48,829 nucleotides of DNA from Comamonadaceae bacterium. GTDB lineage: Bacteria > Pseudomonadota > Gammaproteobacteria > Burkholderiales > Burkholderiaceae_C. Position 1 is the first letter of the stretch. Every line of letters begins with the position of its first letter. Below, one piece after another: positions 42,474 through 48,829 of this stretch. The translations under genes and the position numbers were made by a program. The notes under the pieces were generated by a model, which was given only the letters and a program-made list of their open reading frames with translations, was not told where the DNA came from and did no database searches. Location: contig CANGME010000022.1 in the NCBI GenBank assembly GCA_947455145.1, positions 1 to 48,829 of the forward strand, given 5' to 3'.

Positions 42474-44657
42474 ATGACTACTTATCGGCCTTCTCGTCTT
42501 GCAGCTTTCGTTTTTATTTTTTGCATTGCTGCGGCCTTCTGCCTGCCTCTGGCTTATGCGCAACCTGATACAAAAAAGAACGTTGTCAGCACACCGCAAG
42601 TACGAGCTGAGTTAATGGCCCATGCACCTCAGGGTGTTACCGCCTTAGCCCCAAATACAGTCTGGGTGGGCCTCCAACTCAACCACCAACCGCACTGGCA
42701 CAGCTATTGGCAAAACCCCGGCGACTCCGGCTTGCCCACCCAACTGCAATGGACGCTGCCTGTGGGTGTGATGGCAGGCGACATCCAGTGGCCCAGCCCA
42801 AAGCGCCTGCCCCTGGGTCAACTTGTCAACTACGGCTACGAGGGCACGGTGCTGCTGCCCGTGGCTTTGACGATCACACCCGAGTTCAAACCCGGTCTGT
42901 TGGCCAGCAGTCTGCCCATTCAACTCAAAGCCAGCTGGCTGGTGTGTCGGCTGGAGTGCATACCGGAAGAAGGCGAGTTCAGCCTGAGCCTGCCGCTCAA
43001 GGGCTCCACCGCCATCAACACCGCCGCGTTTGACGCTGCGCTGGCGGCACGACCCCAAGCCTGGGTGGCGGACAAGGTCAGTCGCTTCACCGCTCAGGCC
43101 GATGCACTTCAAGTCTCACTGTCCGGTTTACCCTCCAACCTGCACGGCAAGACGCTTGATTTCTTCCCGGAAACGGGAGAAGTCCTCAACCCCTCTGCAC
43201 CTTCACAACAAGCCTGGCAGGGCACGGTGTGGACGGCCAGTTTGCCGCTGTCTGCACAACGCAGCCAGAGCCCCACGCAGCTGGCAGCTGTGCTCAAGGT
43301 TAGCGGCGCGGATGCGCCCAATGACCCCGGTTGGCGCGTTGAGTTGCCGGTTTCTGGTGTCTGGCCTGCCGTGGCTACGCGCCCGGCCATTTCCCCGGCC
43401 CTGCAAGCGGCGTTGGACGCCAACGCCAACGTGGGCAACGTCCCGCCAGCGGTTTCGCTCGGCCTGCTGGCCGCGCTGATCGGCGCCTTGTTGGGTGGCC
43501 TAATCCTTAATCTCATGCCTTGCGTGTTCCCGGTGCTGGCGATCAAGGTGTTGAACTTCACCCGCCATGCGGACGACCACCGCAGCCACCGCATCAGCGG
43601 CATTGCCTATACCGCCGGTGTGATGGTGAGCTTTATGGCGCTGGGCTTATTGCTGCTGGGCCTGCGCGCAGCGGGCGAGAGCCTGGGCTGGGGCTTTCAG
43701 CTGCAAAACCCGGCGGTGGTAGCGGGCTTGGCCGCGCTGTTCACGGTGATTGGGTTGAACTTGGCAGGGGTGTTCGAATTTGGGTCTTTGCTGCCTTCGG
43801 GTCTGGCCGCGTTTCAGGCCAAACACCCGGTGCTGGACGCATTCCTCACTGGCGTACTGGCGGTGGCGGTGGCCTCGCCGTGCAGTGCACCCTTTATGGG
43901 AGCCTCGCTCGGGCTCGCGGTGACGCTGCCCGCCGCACAGGCTTTGATGATTTTTGCCACCCTGGGTTTGGGTTTGGCCCTGCCCTACCTGCTGGCCAGC
44001 TTTGTGCCCGCCGTGGCACGCGCCCTACCCAAGCCCGGCGCTTGGATGGACGCCTTGCGCAAGTTGCTGGCCTTTCCCATGTTTGCCACCGTGGTGTGGC
44101 TGGTCTGGGTGCTGGGCCAACAAAGTGGCATTGACGGGGCAGGCGCGCTGCTGGCAATTTTGGTTGCTATGAGTGCAGTGCTGTGGTCACTCTCGTTGCG
44201 GGGGCGTTTACGAATCACGATTGCTTCTATTTCGATAGCAGCCTGCGCTGCGACCTTATGGGCTATCGGCCCGTTGGTTACTCAATTGAGTCTGGCAACC
44301 GGCGCTCAACCCACGGATCAACGCTGGCAGGCCTGGACCCCCGGCAAAGTAGAGCAACTGCTGGCCGATCAGAAAACCGTGTTCGTCGATTTCACCGCCG
44401 CTTGGTGCGTGACCTGCCAGTACAACAAGAAAACCACCTTGGCCAACGACGAGGTGAAGGCCGCGTTTGCGACCAAAGGGGTGGTCATGCTGCTAGCCGA
44501 TTGGACGCGCCGCGACCCAGCCATCACCGCTGCATTGGCGCAACTGGGGCGCAACGGCGTACCGGTCTATGTGTTTTACAAAGCCGGGCGAGCACCGCTC
44601 GTGCTGTCGGAAATTTTGAGCGTGCAGGAAGTGCGCGAGGCGATTGAATCCTTATGA
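42474..44657 (+). CDS. dsbD: Thiol:disulfide interchange protein DsbD (ScsB-like N-terminal domain)
   Basis: DsbD carries electrons from cytoplasmic thioredoxin across the inner membrane to periplasmic thiol proteins. The 727-residue protein has a signal peptide (residues 1-29, ending AYAQ), an N-terminal periplasmic domain with cysteines C158 and C162 (WLVCRLECIPEEG), a CcdA-like membrane core of about eight helices (about 330-600) with the paired cysteines in NLMPCVFPVLAIKV and ASPCSAPFMGAS, and a C-terminal thioredoxin-like domain with CVTC at 645-648. The N-terminal domain looks more like the ScsB/DsbD variants than E. coli DsbD. It overlaps the next gene by 4 bases. Confidence 0.93.
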   Translation: MTTYRPSRLAAFVFIFCIAAAFCLPLAYAQPDTKKNVVSTPQVRAELMAHAPQGVTALAPNTVWVGLQLNHQPHWHSYWQNPGDSGLPTQLQWTLPVGVMAGDIQWPSPKRLPLGQLVNYGYEGTVLLPVALTITPEFKPGLLASSLPIQLKASWLVCRLECIPEEGEFSLSLPLKGSTAINTAAFDAALAARPQAWVADKVSRFTAQADALQVSLSGLPSNLHGKTLDFFPETGEVLNPSAPSQQAWQGTVWTASLPLSAQRSQSPTQLAAVLKVSGADAPNDPGWRVELPVSGVWPAVATRPAISPALQAALDANANVGNVPPAVSLGLLAALIGALLGGLILNLMPCVFPVLAIKVLNFTRHADDHRSHRISGIAYTAGVMVSFMALGLLLLGLRAAGESLGWGFQLQNPAVVAGLAALFTVIGLNLAGVFEFGSLLPSGLAAFQAKHPVLDAFLTGVLAVAVASPCSAPFMGASLGLAVTLPAAQALMIFATLGLGLALPYLLASFVPAVARALPKPGAWMDALRKLLAFPMFATVVWLVWVLGQQSGIDGAGALLAILVAMSAVLWSLSLRGRLRITIASISIAACAATLWAIGPLVTQLSLATGAQPTDQRWQAWTPGKVEQLLADQKTVFVDFTAAWCVTCQYNKKTTLANDEVKAAFATKGVVMLLADWTRRDPAITAALAQLGRNGVPVYVFYKAGRAPLVLSEILSVQEVREAIESL

Positions 44658-45079
44658 ACTCCAAAGACACCCTAAATCACACCATCACTCACATCCTGAC
44701 GAACTACCGCACCGTGGCGGTGGTGGGCCTGTCCCCCAAACCGCACCGCGACAGCTATGAAGTCGCAGCCTATATGCAGGCGCACGGCTGGCGCATCGTG
44801 CCCATCAACCCCAATGCGACCGAGGTGCTGGGCGAGAAGGCTTACGCCACGCTGAGCGAAGCCGCGCAACACGAGCGCATCGAGCTGGTGAACTGCTTTC
44901 GCAACAGTGAGGACATTCCACCCATCGTCGAGGAAGCCATTGCCATTGGGGCCAAAGCGGTTTGGATGCAACTCGACATCGCTCACGCGGCAGCGGCAGA
45001 GAAGGCCCGCGCGGCGGGTCTGCTGGTGGTGGAAAATCGCTGCTTGAAAATCGACCACGCCGCACGCCCACACGCATGA
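44654..45079 (+). CDS. CoA-binding (YccU-type) protein
   Basis: This is a small Rossmann-fold protein of the CoA_binding_2 group, 141 residues. Residues TVAVVGLSPKPHRDSYEVA form the nucleotide-binding loop, followed by GWRIVPINPN and LVNCFRNSEDIPPIVEEAI. It is expected to bind coenzyme A or a related nucleotide; its reaction is not established. Its start overlaps the dsbD stop (ATGA) and its stop overlaps the next start (ATGA), so the three genes form one coupled unit. Confidence 0.88.
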   Translation: MNSKDTLNHTITHILTNYRTVAVVGLSPKPHRDSYEVAAYMQAHGWRIVPINPNATEVLGEKAYATLSEAAQHERIELVNCFRNSEDIPPIVEEAIAIGAKAVWMQLDIAHAAAAEKARAAGLLVVENRCLKIDHAARPHA

Positions 45080-45453
45080 CCCTAGACCCCAACCCAACTG
45101 CACCCCACGCGGCCACACAAGAAACCCTGAGCGTCACCCACGCCGAGTTTTGCCGTGGCCTGCCCGCTGGCGAGTTCAACCTCATCGTTGACCCCGTCAA
45201 AGCACGCAAGTACATCCGCCAACGCCTATTCCTCCTGCCCTTGATGTTGCCCGTGGTGGGCATAGGCGCAGCGCTGGCGATTTCGGGCCACCCCTGGATC
45301 GGCTTGGCGCTGATTTTGGGTGGCGGCTTTGCGCACAGAATCATCACCCACCAAGCCCCAAAAATCTTGCTGCACCTGGCCATCAAAGACCCCCGCACCT
45401 ACTTTGAGGCCATCGAGTACGAGATGCTCGAAGTGCGCCTGCGACAATCCTGA
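45076..45453 (+). CDS. Small predicted inner-membrane protein
   Basis: I do not recognise this 125-residue protein. The first 55 residues are soluble (EFCRGLPAGEFNLIVDP), then two hydrophobic segments follow (LFLLPLMLPVVGIGAALAI and WIGLALILGGGFAH), then a short charged tail with KILLHLAIKDPRTYFEAIEY. The start is the ATG overlapping the CoA-binding gene stop; no ribosome site is needed for coupled translation. A TGCGG-GACAGA-CCGCA hairpin lies just after its stop (45459-45474). Confidence 0.7.
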   Translation: MTLDPNPTAPHAATQETLSVTHAEFCRGLPAGEFNLIVDPVKARKYIRQRLFLLPLMLPVVGIGAALAISGHPWIGLALILGGGFAHRIITHQAPKILLHLAIKDPRTYFEAIEYEMLEVRLRQS

Positions 45454-45528
45454 GACTTTGCGGGACAGACCGCAGTGACGCGAAGCGCACCAGCTCTGCC
45501 CTCAACTGATTGAATCCATGAACACCCC

Positions 45529-46665
45529 ATGAACCCATCCACCCACTCCTTCGCCCCCCTGCAAAACGACACTTTTTTGCGCGCTTGCCTGCGCCAAGCC
45601 ACGCCCCACACCCCCGTCTGGCTGATGCGCCAAGCCGGGCGCTACCTGCCCGAGTACCGCGCCACGCGCGCCAAGGCGGGCAGCTTCATGGGCCTGGCCA
45701 CTAACACCGACTTCGCCACCGAAGTCACCTTGCAGCCGCTGGAGCGCTACCCGCTGGACGCGGCTATTCTGTTCAGCGACATCCTCACCGTGCCCGACGC
45801 CATGGGCCTGGGCCTGAGCTTTGCCCTGGGCGAGGGCCCCAAGTTCGCCCACCCGGTGCGTGACGAGGCGGCTGTGATGAAGCTTGCCGTGCCCGACATG
45901 GACAAGCTGCGCTACGTGTTTGACGCCGTCACCTCGATCCGCAAGGCCTTGAACGGACGCGTGCCGCTGATTGGTTTTTCCGGCAGCCCGTGGACGCTGT
46001 CGTGCTACATGGTCGAGGGCGCGGGCTCAGACGACTACCGCCTCGTCAAATCCATGCTCTACAGCCGCCCCGATCTGATGCACCACATGCTGCAAGTCAA
46101 CGCTGACGCGGTGGCCACCTACCTGAACGCCCAGATCGATGCGGGCGCGCAGGCCGTGATGATTTTTGACAGCTGGGGCGGTGTGCTGGCCGATGGTGCG
46201 TTTCAAGAATTCAGCTTGGCCTACACCCGCCGCGTGCTGGCCCAGCTTAAGCGCCACGGCGTGGACGGCCAAATCGTGCCACGCTTGGTTTTCACCAAGG
46301 GCGGCGCCCTTTGGCTGGACGACATGGGTACGCTGGACTGCGAGGTGCTGGGCCTGGACTGGACGGCCAATCTGACTCGTGCGCGCGCCCAAGTGGGTGG
46401 ATCAGTCGGCGGCCCCGGCAAAGCCTTGCAAGGCAATATCGACCCCAACGTGCTGTTCGCCCCGCCCGCGCAGATTGAGGCTGAAGTCATCAAGGTACTC
46501 AACAGCTTCGGCACTCCACACCGCGCGCCCGCCGACCAGCCCGATCTCACCGGGCCGACCCACATCTTCAATCTGGGCCACGGTATCAACCAGCACACAC
46601 CACCTGAGCACGTGACAGCGCTGGTGCAGGCGGTGCATCTGCACTCCCAAAAAATGCGGGTTTAG
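45529..46665 (+). CDS. hemE: Uroporphyrinogen decarboxylase HemE
   Basis: HemE removes four carboxyl groups from uroporphyrinogen III to give coproporphyrinogen III in haem synthesis, in the cytoplasm. The 378-residue protein has the two family signatures near the N-terminus ([20 protein letters not shown]) and in the middle ([18 protein letters not shown]), plus the substrate-binding aspartate region [15 protein letters not shown]. An ATG 10 bases earlier is out of frame and stops at once, so the start at 45529 stands. No good ribosome site precedes it. Confidence 0.97.
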   Translation: MNPSTHSFAPLQNDTFLRACLRQATPHTPVWLMRQAGRYLPEYRATRAKAGSFMGLATNTDFATEVTLQPLERYPLDAAILFSDILTVPDAMGLGLSFALGEGPKFAHPVRDEAAVMKLAVPDMDKLRYVFDAVTSIRKALNGRVPLIGFSGSPWTLSCYMVEGAGSDDYRLVKSMLYSRPDLMHHMLQVNADAVATYLNAQIDAGAQAVMIFDSWGGVLADGAFQEFSLAYTRRVLAQLKRHGVDGQIVPRLVFTKGGALWLDDMGTLDCEVLGLDWTANLTRARAQVGGSVGGPGKALQGNIDPNVLFAPPAQIEAEVIKVLNSFGTPHRAPADQPDLTGPTHIFNLGHGINQHTPPEHVTALVQAVHLHSQKMRV

Positions 46666-46708
46666 AAGCTTGTTTTAGCCCATTTATCCAATAGCTCCGG
46701 CAGATTTA

Positions 46709-46737
46709 TTGTGAATTAATTAACAAAAAGTTACAAT
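46709..46737 (+). promoter_or_regulatory. Sigma-70 promoter of the small membrane-protein gene
   Basis: TTGTGA (46709-46714), exactly 17 bases, TACAAT (46732-46737) is a very good sigma-70 promoter 35 bases before the ATG at 46772, in an AT-rich gap after hemE. Confidence 0.75.
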
Positions 46738-46771
46738 CAAAACCCCAGTCACTATCCGTTCAAGGTGTCCC

Positions 46772-47104
46772 ATGAAAAAGCCCCCTATGTCCGATACACA
46801 ATTCGACAAGTTGATGCCCGACGCACTAAACCCCAACGGCTTCAACGAAGACGATGAGACTGACTGGTCAGCATTGTCCATAGGTAGTGGCGTAGCGTGT
46901 GGTGTAGTTTTTATTCTGGCGGTTTTGGATATCCAATTTGCTGGCCTGATATTCACAGGGTACTCAGCTGAACTTGCAGAATTTGCAAGTTACTTTTTAG
47001 TAGCGATGACGATAGGTTTCGGTATCTTTTGTGCGTACGCCAATTTCAAGGCTCGCTCCAGCAAATCTGAAACGTCAAAAAATTTCGGCCTGCGCAAGGC
47101 TTAA
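46772..47104 (+). CDS. Small membrane protein of unknown function
   Basis: I do not recognise this 110-residue protein. An acidic N-terminus (NPNGFNEDDETDWSALS) is followed by two hydrophobic helices (about 38-60 and 72-90: VACGVVFILAVLDIQFAGLI and FASYFLVAMTIGFGIFCAYA) and a basic tail. AAGGTG five bases upstream supports the start at 46772; an internal ATG at 46787 is possible. It has its own promoter. Its base composition is clearly more AT-rich than the flanking hemE and priA genes. Confidence 0.65.
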   Translation: MKKPPMSDTQFDKLMPDALNPNGFNEDDETDWSALSIGSGVACGVVFILAVLDIQFAGLIFTGYSAELAEFASYFLVAMTIGFGIFCAYANFKARSSKSETSKNFGLRKA

Positions 47105-47174
47105 TACTTAACTGACTGAGAACCCCCCATTTGCTTAGCATAAAAATGTCTCGCTCAGCAGAAAAAGCCTTGGG

Positions 47175-47183
47175 TTATTCACA
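47175..47183 (+). promoter_or_regulatory. DnaA box (TTATTCACA)
   Basis: Perfect match to the TTATNCACA consensus, in a gene-free stretch upstream of priA. Confidence 0.6.
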
Positions 47184-47257
47184 AATTCAGTGCTCACGAA
47201 TCATCTACTTGCTTTACAAGCTCATACCCGCTACCAAACAAATAGCAAACGTAAGTG

Positions 47258-47327
47258 CTTGATTTATAAGGGATTGGTGTTTTGCTTTTTTTTCGTGCAT
47301 TTTGCTAACTCCCTTGATTTATAAGGG
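47258..47327. repeat. Two copies of a 15-base direct repeat
   Basis: CTTGATTTATAAGGG occurs at 47258-47272 and 47313-47327, 55 bases apart (about five helical turns). The second copy is extended to CCCTT-GATTTAT-AAGGG, an imperfect palindrome. Such AT-rich direct repeats next to DnaA boxes resemble unwinding elements or regulator sites. Confidence 0.65.
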
Positions 47328-47348
47328 CTTCACGCAGACCGACATCAG

Positions 47349-47369
47349 TTATCAACAAAGTTATCCACA
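47349..47369 (+). promoter_or_regulatory. Tandem DnaA boxes (TTATCAACA and TTATCCACA)
   Basis: TTATCAACA (one mismatch) and TTATCCACA (perfect) lie three bases apart in the same orientation, upstream of a possible -10 for priA. The second merges into an inverted repeat CCACAG-AAG-CTGTGG. Confidence 0.65.
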
Positions 47370-47462
47370 GAAGCTGTGGGTTTCTATAAAATACTTTAAC
47401 AACAAGTACTTAGATCGTTTTTCAACAGTTAACATGAGCTTTTCTTCACTGTAGGCCTTTGC

Positions 47463-48829
47463 ATGACCCACTGGCTTTCAGTTCTCGTCCAGACACCAGC
47501 CCACAGTGGCGTCGCGGGGCCCTTGACCTATCAAAGCGAGTTGGGCCTTGTCCCTGGCACCTTGGTGCGGGTTCCCTTTGGCAAGAGGGAAACCCTGGGA
47601 CTGGTATGGGGGCAGGCCGATGCAACCCAAGCCGATCAGATGGACGTGGGGAAAATACGACCCATCTCCGCCACGCTCGATGGGATAGAACCGCTGTCGT
47701 CAAACTGGCGCAGCTTGATTGGCTTCGCCGCCAGCTATTACCAGCGCTCACTGGGTGAGGTGGCACTGGCCGCTTTGCCACCGCAGTTGCGCGATCTGCA
47801 ACCGGTGCAACTGGCTCGCAGGCTCAAGCGCCAAGCCCGCATTGACCCAGATGCCAGACCGCCACAGCGCCCCCATGAACCGAACTTGACGGCTGAGCAG
47901 GCCAGCGCGCTCCAGCAGATTGACTCCCAGCCCGGCCCCTTCCTGCTGTTCGGGGCCACGGGCAGTGGCAAGACCGAGGTGTACCTGCGCTGCGTGCAGG
48001 CGGTGCTGGCGCGTGACGCCAGCGCTCAGGCTCTGGTGATGGTGCCCGAGATCAACCTCACGCCGCAGCTGGAAACCCGCTTTACCGAGCGCTTTGAAGC
48101 GGTTTACGGTCTTGGGTCTGTGGTGTGCCTGCACAGCGGCATGACGCCTGCGCAGCGCCTCAAAGCCTGGCTGGCGGCCCACAGCGGCAGCGCGCGCATT
48201 GTGCTGGGCACGCGCATGGCGGTGCTGGCCTCGCTGCCGGGGCTGAAATTAATCGTGGTGGATGAGGAGCACGACCCGAGCTACAAGCAGCAAGAAGGCG
48301 CACGCTATTCGGCACGCGACTTGGCCATTTACCGGGGGCGCTTGGAGGGGGCCAAAGTGATTTTGGGATCGGCCACACCCTCGCTAGAGAGCTGGCACCA
48401 TAGCCGACCCGCCGCCGAAGGTGGGCGCTACCTGCGATTGCACATGCCCAGCCGCGTGGGCCAAAGCAACGCCGACTACAACCCGGCAAGCGGCATGGCC
48501 AACGGCTTGCCCTGGGTGCGGCGCGTGGACATGAACCACCAGCCCAAGAAGGCGGTTTTTTCGCCCCCCCTGCTGGACGCCATCCAGACCCGCATCGCGC
48601 GAGGTGAGCAGTGCCTGATCTTGCTGAACCGGCGCGGCTACGCCCCGGTGCTGCAATGCACCGCCTGCGACTGGAAGAGCGAATGCGCCCATTGCAGCGC
48701 CTACCGCGTGTTCCACAAGCTGGACCGCACGCTGCGCTGCCACCACTGCGGCTTCACCGAGCGCGTGCCGCGCGCCTGCCCGGCCTGCGGCAACCCGGAC
48801 ATCACCACCGTGGGGCGCGGCACCGAGCA
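47463..48829 (+). CDS. priA: Primosomal helicase PriA, 5' part (runs off the right edge)
   Basis: PriA recognises stalled replication forks and reloads the replisome. The first 455 codons are visible. The N-terminal DNA-binding domain (LSVLVQTPAHSGV, LVPGTLVRVPFGKRETLG) is followed by a helicase core with P-loop GATGSGKT (164-171), the DEEH box (VVDEEHDPSYKQ) and the motif ARYSARDLA. The zinc-binding cysteines begin near the end (LQCTACDWKSECAHCS, then CHHCG and CPACGNPD). The last helicase motifs lie beyond the window. The start has AGG about 8 bases upstream; DnaA boxes lie in its leader. Confidence 0.95.
   Translation, partial: MTHWLSVLVQTPAHSGVAGPLTYQSELGLVPGTLVRVPFGKRETLGLVWGQADATQADQMDVGKIRPISATLDGIEPLSSNWRSLIGFAASYYQRSLGEVALAALPPQLRDLQPVQLARRLKRQARIDPDARPPQRPHEPNLTAEQASALQQIDSQPGPFLLFGATGSGKTEVYLRCVQAVLARDASAQALVMVPEINLTPQLETRFTERFEAVYGLGSVVCLHSGMTPAQRLKAWLAAHSGSARIVLGTRMAVLASLPGLKLIVVDEEHDPSYKQQEGARYSARDLAIYRGRLEGAKVILGSATPSLESWHHSRPAAEGGRYLRLHMPSRVGQSNADYNPASGMANGLPWVRRVDMNHQPKKAVFSPPLLDAIQTRIARGEQCLILLNRRGYAPVLQCTACDWKSECAHCSAYRVFHKLDRTLRCHHCGFTERVPRACPACGNPDITTVGRGTE

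Larger units (their letters stand above)
47105..47462. other. AT-rich gene-free region with DnaA boxes and repeats before priA
   Basis: The 358 bases contain no plausible gene. They hold two perfect DnaA boxes of the TTATNCACA type, TTATTCACA (47175-47183) and TTATCCACA (47361-47369), a near match TTATCAACA (47349-47357), a hairpin CCACAG-AAG-CTGTGG (47365-47379), a 15-base direct repeat (47258-47272 and 47313-47327) and runs of A and T. A possible -10 (TATAAA, 47385-47390) lies 73 bases before priA. This looks like a DnaA-binding regulatory or origin-like region. Confidence 0.6.

Noticed and set aside
1-48829. CRISPR arrays, tRNA or rRNA genes, prophage or complete IS elements
   Set aside because: No regularly spaced repeats, no cloverleaf or rRNA-like sequence and no integrase or intact transposase frame was recognised on either strand by eye.

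Overview
The window reads as chromosomal DNA of a motile betaproteobacterium of the order Burkholderiales, most likely Comamonadaceae-like. This is inferred from FlhDC-type flagellar control, the flhBAFG-fliA order, the cyanate/nitrate-type ABC cluster with a Tat-dependent binding protein, the hemE-priA neighbourhood and codon usage. No rRNA, tRNA, CRISPR array, complete IS or prophage is visible. The only mobile-element trace is a decayed IS256-type transposase scrap.

Bases 1-23570 are an almost uninterrupted flagellar/motility island. It starts with the 5' part of a flagellin gene (fliC, minus strand). Then on the plus strand come the master regulator flhDC, the stator genes motAB, cheYZ, the export genes flhB-flhA, the placement/number genes flhF and a degenerate flhG, and the sigma-28 gene fliA. 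Next, on the minus strand, lie the flgA, flgM and flgN genes, and on the plus strand the rod/hook/ring/junction run flgBCDEFGHIJKL. Two very good sigma-28 promoters can be read directly, before cheY and before flgM, so FliA drives the late chemotaxis genes and its own anti-sigma factor.

Bases 23600-29550 are a mixed metabolic block: an EamA exporter, a PhzF isomerase, a histidine-phosphatase-like protein, a secreted c-type cytochrome behind a perfect FNR/Anr box, an exported MetX-like alpha/beta hydrolase, a lone TssA/ImpA-family protein, and a MazEF/PemIK-type toxin whose antitoxin gene has been broken by an internal deletion.

Bases 29551-35190 (minus strand) form a cyanate-use locus. A binding protein, permease and ATPase feed cyanase (cynS), behind a sigma-54-type -24/-12 promoter. 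A PAS histidine kinase and a LuxR-type response regulator lie directly upstream. Further upstream on the same strand are a DUF1348 protein, a creatininase-family hydrolase, a B12-binding radical SAM protein and two tandem paralogous hybrid histidine kinases. These kinases have complementary defects: one has lost the HPt histidine, the other has lost the G2 ATP-lid of its kinase domain.

Bases 42474-48829 (plus strand) carry dsbD, a CoA-binding protein, a small membrane protein, hemE, an AT-rich small membrane-protein gene, an AT-rich gene-free stretch with DnaA boxes and a repeated 15-mer, and the 5' part of priA, which runs off the end.
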